Source: an uncultured Spirochaetia bacterium (GTDB lineage: Bacteria; Spirochaetota; UBA4802; JAGODF01). Taken from it: 15,428 bases of DNA. Position 1 is the stretch's first letter. Every line of letters starts with the position of its first letter. The DNA is taken from positions 1-15,428 of the forward strand of contig CALCJG010000092.1 in assembly GCA_937967705.1 (NCBI GenBank). Reading direction: 5' to 3'. Under the pieces are notes generated by a model that worked only from the letters and a program-made list of their open reading frames with translations, had not been told where the DNA came from and searched no databases. This document shows positions 1 to 6,580 of this stretch, piece after piece. The position numbers and the translations under genes were made by a program.

Positions 1-354
1 GTCGATGCCCACGGCGCCGCTTTTCAGCAGCAGGGGGATCTCCATGAGATTGGCGGGTATGAAATCCACACGCCCTTCCCGGAACTCCTTGCTGATGCTC
101 TCCCCAACGTTGAAGGTCTTCAGACGGTATTTCCGGTCATCGGTATCCCCGTCGGAGGAGATGTAATCCCCAAGGGTGATCAGCTGGATGATCTCGATGT
201 CCTGGATGTTCTTCTCGTCGGAGCCCACAATGGCAGTCACCGTGCGTGCGGGAATGGCCGGCCCGCTGCTTATGAAGATTCGGAAGCCCGGTTTGATCAG
301 GGGAATCATCTCCTCCGGGCTTATAAGCTTTTTCCTGTAATCGTTGTCTATCAT
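1..354 (-). CDS. Acetyl-CoA hydrolase/CoA-transferase family protein, N-terminal part (runs off the window)
   Basis: The minus strand reads openly from an ATG at 354-352 to the window edge, giving 118 residues without a stop. The protein starts MIDNDYRKKLISPEEM and contains a 'P-G-F-R-I-F-I-S-S-G-P-A-I-P-A-R-T-V' stretch. This resembles the N-terminal domain of acetyl-CoA hydrolase/4-hydroxybutyrate CoA-transferase proteins (PF02550). Those enzymes move CoA between carboxylic acids through a glutamyl-CoA intermediate, but the catalytic glutamate lies in the C-terminal half, which is outside the window. A purine-rich GGAAGGCGG precedes the start. The HAD gene ends 122 bases upstream, so co-transcription with it is possible but not shown. 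Whether the protein carries a C-terminal GNAT domain, as some relatives do, cannot be seen. Family assignment is fairly secure; substrate is unknown. Confidence 0.72.
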   Translation of the reverse strand, partial: MIDNDYRKKLISPEEMIPLIKPGFRIFISSGPAIPARTVTAIVGSDEKNIQDIEIIQLITLGDYISSDGDTDDRKYRLKTFNVGESISKEFREGRVDFIPANLMEIPLLLKSGAVGID

Positions 355-476
355 ATTCCGCCTTCCGCATTGTTAGTTTCACTCGAGGCTTCCGGACTCG
401 CCCAGTCGACGGGGAGTCAATAAGACCCCAGGTCCTGATCATTCCCGGAAGTCGAACGATCCCGCCGAGATGCCAT

Positions 477-1232
477 TTAACGTTCATCCATCAGCCGGTC
501 CACGGCTTCCGGCAAATTCCTCAGGGCTCCCTGAAAATCGGCAGCTATCTCCAGGTCCCCGGCTCCGGGGAGCAGGTTCCGCCTCAGGGCCGTGCCTTCA
601 CGGTTGATTTCCTCACCGTCCTGAACCAGGTAGGTCTTCATCCCCACGCGCGAGGCCTGCATGTCGTTGACCAGATCGTTGCCCACCATGAGGCAATCCC
701 CGGGAGAAACCCCCAGGGCATAGGCAATCTGTAGAAAATATTCCGGGTGGGGCTTGCATCGGTTCATGTTCTCCAGATGGCTCACGAAATGAAAGTCCGT
801 ATCTTCAAGCCCGGCCCAGCGGGCCCGCATCAGCTGAATATCCCGGGGCCATATGGGATTGGATGCCAGGACATATTTGAAACCGTGTTTTGCCAGACGG
901 ACGAAGACGCCTGCCACCCCCTCCGGCAGGGTTACCAGGGATCGGAAGTTCTCAAAGTCCCTGCCGTAGAATGCACGGAACCGTTCCCAGGCCTCTGCAG
1001 GCGAGAGGCTGAGACCCGCGCAGAAGAGCTCCAGAAAATATTCCAGGTTGCTGACCGTTCCGCTGTTCAGCATCATCCCCCGCGTCGCGGAGACCAGACG
1101 CCGGGGGAAATCCTCCGCGGGAAGGGCGTCCACGAAATAGCGCCCCGCGGCGGGCAGGTACCGTTTGAAGAAATCCAGCTCATCGAAGAGAATGAGGGTG
1201 TTGTCTATATCGAAGAGAAGGGCCTTCAGCAT
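477..1232 (-). CDS. HAD superfamily hydrolase (haloacid dehalogenase-like, probable phosphatase)
   Basis: This is a 251-residue cytosolic protein with all four HAD motifs. Motif I is D8-I-D10-N-T near the N-terminus, motif II is S124 in LASNP, motif III is K160 in CKPHPEYF, and motif IV is GND186 with D190. The helical insertion between motifs I and II (about residues 18-100) is a C1-type cap, as in subfamily I phosphatases. Such enzymes hydrolyse small phosphorylated metabolites through a phospho-aspartate; the substrate here is not predictable. The ATG at 1232 overlaps the end of the PLP-enzyme gene by 7 bases and follows a strong GGGAGGAGG ribosome site lying inside that gene. The two are therefore almost certainly one transcript, and translational coupling is likely. 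The length is normal for the family. Confidence 0.88.
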   Translation of the reverse strand: MLKALLFDIDNTLILFDELDFFKRYLPAAGRYFVDALPAEDFPRRLVSATRGMMLNSGTVSNLEYFLELFCAGLSLSPAEAWERFRAFYGRDFENFRSLVTLPEGVAGVFVRLAKHGFKYVLASNPIWPRDIQLMRARWAGLEDTDFHFVSHLENMNRCKPHPEYFLQIAYALGVSPGDCLMVGNDLVNDMQASRVGMKTYLVQDGEEINREGTALRRNLLPGAGDLEIAADFQGALRNLPEAVDRLMDER

Positions 1233-2335
1233 GGCGCCTCCTCCCGGTCCAGGGGCTGAAGATCTTTCTCATAGTATTCCCATAGGGCGGAAGGCAGGCG
1301 GTGATAATCCAAGCCCTCGATCAACGGCCCGAAGTCCCGGGAGTTATAGGTGTTCCAGAAGAGAACCCTCTTTCCCTTCAGCCGGCTCGCACGGGCATCC
1401 CCCACCAGGGCGGCCAGGGCCTTGCCTGTGTAACAGCCCTCCAGCCCGATCCCCTCGGTTTTTCGAATCAGACTCATCGCCGCCAGGCCCTCCTCCGAGA
1501 AGAGGGCGTACTCCTTCCCGTAATAATCATGCCGAATGTCCAGGGGCGCGCCGTCCGCGGAAAAGCGCGGAAAACCGGGATCGGCCCCGGCGAGAAGGCT
1601 GTTCGTCTTCTCAAAAAGCTGCAACGCCACCCGCTCGCCGGCAAAACGACCGTCCACCACCCGGACCGCTGTCACGCGGCTCTTCATCCCCGCCGCCAGG
1701 CAGCCCAGGGCCAGGCCCACGGCGGTCCCCATGGAGCCGAAGGGGCAGTAGATCAGATCAGGCTCCGGCAGCAGTCCGGCATCCACCTGTTCCCTGAGCT
1801 CCAGCGCGGCGTTGACGAATCCGGCGATCCCCAGGGGCGTGGTCCCTCCGAAGGGGATGATCATCGGCAGCCGGCGGTCCCGCAGGCCGCTGCTCAGCAT
1901 CTCCGACCATGTGCCCAGGAGTGTTCCCGCGCCCCCCCGATAGCAGTGAAACTCGACCCCGGCCGCCAGCCCCCGGAGAAGATTGCGGCGCACGTAGCGG
2001 GCCCGGGGCTGGGGCACGAACATCGACAGGGAACGGAGTCCCTTTTCCCGGGCGTAGATCCCTGTGGCCAGCGCGTGATTGCTGCCGGCGCATCCGAAGG
2101 TCATAACCGCCTTCCTCCCCTCGGCCAGGGCCTGGCCCAGGAGGAACTCCAGCTTGCGCACCTTGTTGCCGCCGTAAAGACGGCCGCTCAGATCGTCCCG
2201 CTTGACGAAAAGCTCCTCGACGCCCAGGTCCGCTCCCAGGCGGGCCATCCTTTCCACGGGCGTGGGCAGCTCCGCCAGTTCCACATGGGCAAGCCGTTTC
2301 GAGAGAAGGGGATATTTATTGAACAGCGCAATCAT
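1226..2335 (-). CDS. PLP-dependent enzyme of the ACC deaminase/D-cysteine desulfhydrase family
   Basis: The 369-residue protein belongs to the fold-type II PLP family that includes 1-aminocyclopropane-1-carboxylate deaminase and D-cysteine desulfhydrase (COG2515). The sequence shows LPTPVERM near the N-terminus, then KRDDLSGRLYGGNKVRKLE, whose GGNK lysine is the expected Schiff-base residue, and FGCAGSNHALA, the phosphate-binding loop. Members remove ammonia from small amino acids and leave a 2-oxo acid; motifs alone do not separate ACC from D-cysteine. I chose the ATG at 2335 because a promoter (-35 at 2395-2390, -10 at 2372-2367) lies just upstream and AGAGG precedes this ATG. The open frame extends to 2530, but that part would overlap the divergent hydrogenase gene and the promoter. 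The protein is somewhat longer than typical members, with an extra C-terminal tail of about 30 residues. Confidence 0.85.
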   Translation of the reverse strand: MIALFNKYPLLSKRLAHVELAELPTPVERMARLGADLGVEELFVKRDDLSGRLYGGNKVRKLEFLLGQALAEGRKAVMTFGCAGSNHALATGIYAREKGLRSLSMFVPQPRARYVRRNLLRGLAAGVEFHCYRGGAGTLLGTWSEMLSSGLRDRRLPMIIPFGGTTPLGIAGFVNAALELREQVDAGLLPEPDLIYCPFGSMGTAVGLALGCLAAGMKSRVTAVRVVDGRFAGERVALQLFEKTNSLLAGADPGFPRFSADGAPLDIRHDYYGKEYALFSEEGLAAMSLIRKTEGIGLEGCYTGKALAALVGDARASRLKGKRVLFWNTYNSRDFGPLIEGLDYHRLPSALWEYYEKDLQPLDREEAPC

Positions 2336-2366
2336 GCCATAGCCTCTACCGTGTATAATGCTTTCT

Positions 2367-2395
2367 ACCATAGGGGTCCCGTAAAAGGGCGTCAA
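2367..2395 (-). promoter_or_regulatory. Sigma70-like promoter for the PLP enzyme-HAD operon
   Basis: Read on the minus strand, TTGACG (2395-2390) is followed by 17 bases and then TATGGT (2372-2367). Transcription would start near 2360, about 25 bases before the ATG at 2335, leaving room for the AGAGG ribosome site. It points away from the hydrogenase gene, so the two operons diverge from a 168-base intergenic region. Confidence 0.55.
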
Positions 2396-2457
2396 CACTT
2401 TTGCCGTTTTCCAACCACTCCGCTGATCCCGATCTTCCGGCCAGGGAGGAAATGCTG

Positions 2458-2486
2458 TTGACAAATCCCCTGCCGGCTGAAAAATT
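2458..2486 (+). promoter_or_regulatory. Possible promoter for the hydrogenase-kinase gene
   Basis: A perfect TTGACA lies at 2458-2463 on the plus strand. At 17 bases distance is AAAATT (2481-2486), which matches TATAAT at only three positions. The -35 is convincing and the -10 is not. This could mean dependence on an activator, or chance occurrence. The start codon lies 18 bases beyond the -10. Confidence 0.3.
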
Positions 2487-2503
2487 ACGGAAAAGGGAGA
2501 TTT

Positions 2504-4528
2504 TTGAAGTATACTGATAAACTTATGCACGGAATCGAAAAACAGCCCCTGGTCAAGACCATCAAGGAGAAATGCCGTGTCTGCTACACCTGCGTCCGGG
2601 AATGCCCGGCCAAGGCCATAAGAATCTCCGGCGGCCAGGCGGAGGTCATACAGGACCGCTGCATCGGATGCGGCAACTGTTTCCGCGTCTGCTCTCAGCA
2701 GGCCAAGCAGGTACGATGCTCAAAGGAATACGTATTCTCGCTGCTGGCATCGGACAGGAAAACCGCCGCCTGCCTGGCCCCCAGTTTTGCCGCGGAATTC
2801 TACGATATGGACTACCGCAATCTCGTGGGGCTGCTGCGCACCCTCGGTTTCGATTATGTGATAGAGGTGGCCTTCGGGGCCGATCTGGTCTCGCTCCAGT
2901 ACAAAGAGCTCGTAGAAAACTCCAGCGCTCCCTATATCGCCACCACCTGCCCGGCCATCGTTTCCTACATTGAGAAATATCACCCGGCCCTGGTTCCGAA
3001 CCTGGCGCCCGTGGCCTCCCCCATGATCAGTGCGGCCCGGGCCCTGCACAGGCTCTACGGCGATGAGATACAGATCGTCTTTATCGGCCCCTGCCTGGCC
3101 AAGAAGGACGAGGCCCTGAGGGAGGACCTCTCCAGCGAAGTCGCGGAGGTGCTAACATTCATCGAACTGCGCTCCATGCTGGAACGCAGGGGCCTCTCCG
3201 GCGCAACGGCAGAGCCCTCGGAGTTCGATCCGCCCCATCCCGGCAAGGGCACCCTCTATCCCATCGGCAGGGGGATGCTGCAGTCCGCCGAAATACAGGA
3301 GGACCTGCTCTCCAACACCGTCTTCGCCACGGACGGGACCAAGCAGTTCGTCCACACGCTCAAGGAATATGAGAGCATCCCCCACAACATCCGGCTCCTG
3401 GAACTCCTCTGCTGCAACGGCTGCATCATGGGCCCGGGGATGACCACGAAACAGACCCACTTCAGCCGCCGCTCCTATGTAAGCCAGTACGCCCAGGAGC
3501 GTTATCACCTTCTTGACCGGGGGGAATGGGACAGAACCGTGGAAAAGCTGAAAGACCTGGATCTCTCCGTCCGCTTCCGGGAAAACGACCTTCGGATACC
3601 GGCTCCCACCAAGGAGGAGCTGCAGGTAATTCTGAGGAACAAGGGAAAGTTCAATCCCGAGGACGAGCTCAACTGCGGCGCCTGCGGTTACGACACCTGC
3701 ATGGAGCATGCCATTGCCATCCACATGGGGCTGGCGGAGAGCGAGATGTGCCTCCCCTACACCATCGACACCCTGAAAAACACCGCCCGGGAGCTTAAGG
3801 AATCCTACGAAGAGCTGGTGGACGCCAAGAACGCCCTCATACAGTCGGAAAAACTGGCCTCCCTGGGCCGCCTGGCCTCGGGGATCGCCCACGAGATCAA
3901 CAACCCCCTGACGGGGGTGCTCACCTACAGCAGCCTGCTGCTGGAAGACCTTAAGGACTCGGAATACACCGAGGACCTGGAGACCATCGTAAAGGAGACC
4001 CTTCGCTGCCGCAACATCGTCAAGGGACTCCTGGATTTCGCCCGGGAATCCAAGCATGAGAAGGAACCGGCCAATCTCAACGACATCATACTCAACACGC
4101 TGAAGATACTGGAGAAGCACATCAACTTTCAGGCCATCCGGATCGAAAAGCAGCTGGACGACCGCGTACCGAACAGCATGATGGACGTCAACCAGATGAA
4201 ATCAGTCATAAACAATCTCTCGGAAAACGCAGCCCACGCCATGCCCGGCGGGGGCGTCATCAGCATCAGCACGCGCTACGACGAGGGCGCGGGAATGATC
4301 ATCATGGAGGTGTCGGACACAGGCGTGGGCATCCGAGAGGAGAACCTGACGAAGATCTTCGACCCCTTCTTTACCACCAAGACCGAAGGGCGCGGCACGG
4401 GGCTGGGTCTGGCGGTGATCTTCGGTATCATCCGCCGGCACAACGGCACCATTCAGGTGAGGAGCACCGTCGGTGTGGGCACCGCCTTCACCATTCAGCT
4501 TCCTGCGCGGGAACCCGCCGTCCCCTGA
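2504..4528 (+). CDS. Sensory [FeFe] hydrogenase-histidine kinase fusion
   Basis: The 674-residue protein has no transmembrane segment. Order: two 4Fe-4S ferredoxin motifs (C24/27/30/34 and C53/56/59/63); an [FeFe] hydrogenase H-cluster domain (about 75-340) with L1 TTC149P, L2 GPC197LAKK and L3 C303-x3-C307; a four-cysteine Fe-S domain like PF04060 (C391, C394, C399, C416); a coiled linker (about 425-450); then HisKA with H463 in AHEINNPL and an HATPase with N575, DTGVG (605-609), FDPFF and GTGLGLA. All four H-cluster cysteines are present, but the proton-relay cysteine of catalytic enzymes is threonine, as expected for sensory group C hydrogenases. The likely role is phosphorelay in response to H2 or redox state. 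The start is a TTG four bases after AGGGAG; an in-frame ATG at 2525 is the alternative. No hydrogenase maturation gene or response regulator is in the window. Confidence 0.9.
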   Translation: MKYTDKLMHGIEKQPLVKTIKEKCRVCYTCVRECPAKAIRISGGQAEVIQDRCIGCGNCFRVCSQQAKQVRCSKEYVFSLLASDRKTAACLAPSFAAEFYDMDYRNLVGLLRTLGFDYVIEVAFGADLVSLQYKELVENSSAPYIATTCPAIVSYIEKYHPALVPNLAPVASPMISAARALHRLYGDEIQIVFIGPCLAKKDEALREDLSSEVAEVLTFIELRSMLERRGLSGATAEPSEFDPPHPGKGTLYPIGRGMLQSAEIQEDLLSNTVFATDGTKQFVHTLKEYESIPHNIRLLELLCCNGCIMGPGMTTKQTHFSRRSYVSQYAQERYHLLDRGEWDRTVEKLKDLDLSVRFRENDLRIPAPTKEELQVILRNKGKFNPEDELNCGACGYDTCMEHAIAIHMGLAESEMCLPYTIDTLKNTARELKESYEELVDAKNALIQSEKLASLGRLASGIAHEINNPLTGVLTYSSLLLEDLKDSEYTEDLETIVKETLRCRNIVKGLLDFARESKHEKEPANLNDIILNTLKILEKHINFQAIRIEKQLDDRVPNSMMDVNQMKSVINNLSENAAHAMPGGGVISISTRYDEGAGMIIMEVSDTGVGIREENLTKIFDPFFTTKTEGRGTGLGLAVIFGIIRRHNGTIQVRSTVGVGTAFTIQLPAREPAVP

Positions 4529-4535
4529 GAGCCGG

Positions 4536-5711
4536 CTATTTGAATACCGGCATGCCCGTCCTGATCTTTCGGGCGGAGGCTTTCTGTGAGCCGGAGGCCC
4601 TGCACTTGGCCACCGTCATCATGGGATAGGTGACCTCCAGCGTAACCTTCTTCCCCTCCAGGATGACAAACACCTTCTCCCCCATCACCAGAGGCTTCTT
4701 GCCCGAGGCCACGATGATCTCCCCGGACGGATCGATCTTGCGCACCTTGCCTATCAGTCGCTCTCCGGCGTTGATCTCCTCGGAAGCGGCCTTTCGGGCG
4801 GCCGTCTTCGGCTTTTTGGCTTCCAGGCCCAGGACATGCCCCAGGAGTCCCTTACGGTAGAACTTGCCGCGGTCGAAGTTGGCCAGGGGGATACGCTCCT
4901 CCCCCACACGCCAGACCAGGGCGTCGATCATGCTCTGAGTCCCCTCGAAATAGCCTTCGCTGGAAACCACGATCCAGTTGTCCCTGTCGCGCATCATCAG
5001 ATTGGCCACCAGTTCCTGATCCCGGGTTCGGTATATCTGCACCAGCTTGCAGTCATGCAGCACCAGGTAATCCCCCTTCTTGTCTGCGGAGAGAGACAGG
5101 CGAAGATTTCCTGTAAAGGCCGTTGTATAGGGTATATTGTATGATTTAACCGTTTTCAATGATGGGATGCTGATGAATCGAAATTCATTACTGCCACCGG
5201 AAAACCTTAGCGCCAGCAGATCCTTCTTTACGAACAGAAACATCCCGGGGGCAGTGGTCCAGGACCAGTCTATTTTACCGGGAACATCGGTTCCATCAGC
5301 CCTCATTACACGAACAACTCTTTTATGCAGGGGGCCGCTAACTTCCGCACAATAGCTCTTTTCGGGACTGCAGCCGTTTTGATGATAGGCATCGCTTGAA
5401 TCGTCCACTGGAATATTCCGCCCGTCAATCGCAAGGGCCACATCCGGCTTGTTGATGATTTTTCCCTCCGCCGTATCGAAGAGTATCATCTCTCCCTTCT
5501 CGTCCGCCACCAACAGCAGATGGTGCCTGTCCTCGCTGATGACGGCCTTCTTCAGAAGCATCAGATTGTCCGGTTTGATCTTCTTCTCGTCCATCTCCAG
5601 AACGGCGGACTGGTCCTTGACGCTGACCACCGCCAGACTGGGTATGCTCTTGCATCCCGATGCAAAGACCAGCAGGGCCAGCATGAGGGACGGGGTGATG
5701 ATTCGCTTCAT
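4536..5711 (-). CDS. Lipoprotein with WD40/caspase-associated motif and C-terminal beta-rich domain
   Basis: The 391-residue protein has a lipoprotein signal: MKRIITPSLMLALLVF followed by ASGC, making Cys20 the lipidated residue. The open frame continues upstream to 5741, but the ATG at 5711 has a strong GAGGAGG ribosome site and starts the signal peptide cleanly. The middle part (about 30-240) looks like short beta repeats resembling a degenerate propeller. Residues 244-257 read DNWIVVSSEGYFEG, followed by an F-Y-R-K-G-L-L element. This is the signature often found after WD40 repeats and before caspase-like domains in other bacterial proteins; no caspase domain follows here. Residues 310-391 form a separate beta-rich domain ending in a G-M-P-V motif. 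The function is unknown and the location is membrane-anchored. It converges with the hydrogenase gene, with seven bases between the stop codons. Confidence 0.75.
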   Translation of the reverse strand: MKRIITPSLMLALLVFASGCKSIPSLAVVSVKDQSAVLEMDEKKIKPDNLMLLKKAVISEDRHHLLLVADEKGEMILFDTAEGKIINKPDVALAIDGRNIPVDDSSDAYHQNGCSPEKSYCAEVSGPLHKRVVRVMRADGTDVPGKIDWSWTTAPGMFLFVKKDLLALRFSGGSNEFRFISIPSLKTVKSYNIPYTTAFTGNLRLSLSADKKGDYLVLHDCKLVQIYRTRDQELVANLMMRDRDNWIVVSSEGYFEGTQSMIDALVWRVGEERIPLANFDRGKFYRKGLLGHVLGLEAKKPKTAARKAASEEINAGERLIGKVRKIDPSGEIIVASGKKPLVMGEKVFVILEGKKVTLEVTYPMMTVAKCRASGSQKASARKIRTGMPVFK

Positions 5712-5762
5712 GATTTTCCTCCTCGATTGTACGATGGGCATGTCTGCGGGGCCTCTTCATAT

Positions 5763-5792
5763 ATTATTCGAGGTTAGGGAAAATTAAGTCAA
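5763..5792 (-). promoter_or_regulatory. Sigma70-like promoter for the lipoprotein gene
   Basis: On the minus strand TTGACT (5792-5787) and AATAAT (5768-5763) each match the consensus at five of six positions, with an 18-base spacer. The predicted start near 5756 gives a leader of about 45 bases before the ATG at 5711. The -35 begins two bases after the T-run of the preceding terminator candidate. Confidence 0.5.
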
Positions 5793-5793
5793 G

Positions 5794-5878
5794 AAAAAAG
5801 GGGAAATGGCCATCCCTCTTTCACCAGTAATTTTTTCCATTTCAGGAGGACCGGCCCTTTCCCAGTTGGAAAAGGGCC
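5794..5878 (-). terminator. Hairpin pair and T-run after the small membrane-protein gene
   Basis: Eighteen bases after the stop codon of the 5897-6433 gene is an 11-bp stem (5853-5863 with 5868-5878, one G-U pair, 4-base loop). It has no T-run directly after it. Further on, GAAATGG/CCATTTC arms (5843-5837 and 5809-5803) enclose a long loop and are followed by CCC and six Ts (5799-5794). Together these probably end transcription before the lipoprotein promoter. Neither element alone is a textbook terminator. Confidence 0.45.
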
Positions 5879-5896
5879 ATGGGATGCCAGACGCCG

Positions 5897-6433
5897 CTAC
5901 CGGTCCCTGTGCTTCAGCAGGCTCAGCGCCATCCAGGCGAGCAGCCCCCCCGCCAGGGCCGTGACGAGCTGCGGCCAGCTCAGCATGATCGCCACATCCT
6001 CCGCCAGTTTTACCCTGAAGAGGGATGCCAGGAGATGCAGGGCGCCGACATAGATCACCAGGAACTGGGCCAGGGCGGCCAGTCCGGCGGCCGGAAAGAA
6101 CCCCCATCGGCGGGCGGCGGTGAAGGTCAGGGCCAGGGCAGCGTTGCCCAGGACGATGACGGGGATCGCGGGAGCCAGGGGCAGCGGGAGCAGGCCGAAA
6201 CTCATCGCCACGGTGCTTGGCAGAAGCCCCAGAACCACCGCCTCGAGGGGCCCCAGCAGGACCGCCGCCACCAGGAGCAGGGCGTTCACCAGGGGACCCG
6301 TGATCCATTGACTGTGCAGCAGAGCTGGAAGAACAAAGAGCAGCGTAAGAATCCCGAGGAAAAGAAATATCTTTCCCCGTATGGATATGACCGGCAGGGA
6401 GACATTTCCCTCCGTGTGGAATTGCAGTTTCAT
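5897..6433 (-). CDS. Small multi-helix membrane protein, ECF-transporter S-component-like
   Basis: The 178-residue protein has about six hydrophobic helices (roughly 22-38, 45-65, 66-85, 86-106, 113-136, 152-173). Conserved-looking polar points are H40-x-Q42-x-I-T-G-P-x-x-N50, P72-S73, A87-P88 with P91, and G96-N97. This layout resembles small membrane proteins related to ECF transporter substrate-binding (S) components; from memory, relatives are often labelled 'iron hydrogenase' in databases, probably by mis-transfer. I could not verify this. The ATG at 6433 was chosen for its GAGGGAGG site eight bases upstream; the open frame extends to 6550, but that would cross the predicted promoter and leader. 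No ECF ATPase or T component is nearby. A dedicated promoter and long leader suggest it is regulated separately from its neighbours. The substrate is unknown. Confidence 0.65.
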   Translation of the reverse strand: MKLQFHTEGNVSLPVISIRGKIFLFLGILTLLFVLPALLHSQWITGPLVNALLLVAAVLLGPLEAVVLGLLPSTVAMSFGLLPLPLAPAIPVIVLGNAALALTFTAARRWGFFPAAGLAALAQFLVIYVGALHLLASLFRVKLAEDVAIMLSWPQLVTALAGGLLAWMALSLLKHRDR

Positions 6434-6542
6434 GACATCATCCTCCCTCTCAATGATCATCGTCCCTGACTGGAATGCCCCTGCTCCTTTGGAGACAGGG
6501 TTGCAAACCGTATTTCCTAATAACACCCAATCGTTGCGTGTT
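6434..6542 (-). promoter_or_regulatory. Structured leader (about 108 nt) of the S-component-like gene, candidate riboswitch
   Basis: Between the predicted transcription start (about 6542) and the ATG lie an AACAC/GTGTT stem (6542-6522), a 9-bp stem with one bulged base and an AAA loop (6500-6479), and the ribosome site. TTATTAGGAAATACGGTT (6523-6506) resembles the AATAGGGAA core of cobalamin riboswitches. AGTCAGGGAC (6471-6462) resembles their distal AGTCAGGA-AC box. The CCCGC-ACTG block is missing, so the match is partial and a different or degenerate RNA is equally possible. Confidence 0.3.
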
Positions 6543-6548
6543 GATATC

Positions 6549-6577
6549 AATATACCGCAAAGGCTTCCTTACGGCAA
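6549..6577 (-). promoter_or_regulatory. Sigma70-like promoter for the S-component-like gene
   Basis: On the minus strand TTGCCG (6577-6572), a 17-base spacer and TATATT (6554-6549) form a good promoter beginning only three bases after the TPR lipoprotein stop codon. A perfect palindrome TTGATATCAA (6541-6550) covers the end of the -10 and the predicted start and could be an operator. Confidence 0.55.
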
Positions 6578-6580
6578 ATC

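Noticed and set aside
378..420. Hairpin with GACTC/GAGTC arms between the HAD and CoA-transferase genes as a terminator
   Set aside because: The stem is short and bulged and no T-run follows in the minus direction, so it does not support separate transcription units.
137..487. Minus-strand open frame of 116 codons overlapping the CoA-transferase start
   Set aside because: It is out of frame with the recognisable CoA-transferase domain, and its arginine/histidine/glycine-rich composition is typical of an off-frame reading of GC-rich DNA.
2367..2503. A CRISPR array or tandem repeats in the intergenic regions
   Set aside because: No regularly spaced repeats were found in this or any other intergenic region of the window.
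2510..2515. TATACT as the -10 of the hydrogenase gene
   Set aside because: It lies downstream of the chosen TTG start, has no -35 at the right distance, and would put the transcript start almost on the alternative ATG at 2525.
2336..2530. N-terminal extension of the PLP-enzyme reading frame to 2530
   Set aside because: It would cross the predicted promoter and overlap the start of the divergent hydrogenase gene. The residues do not resemble family members, and a ribosome site precedes the ATG at 2335.
6541..6550. TTGATATCAA as an FNR box
   Set aside because: FNR sites need four bases between TTGAT and ATCAA. Here the half-sites abut, so only a generic palindrome is supported.
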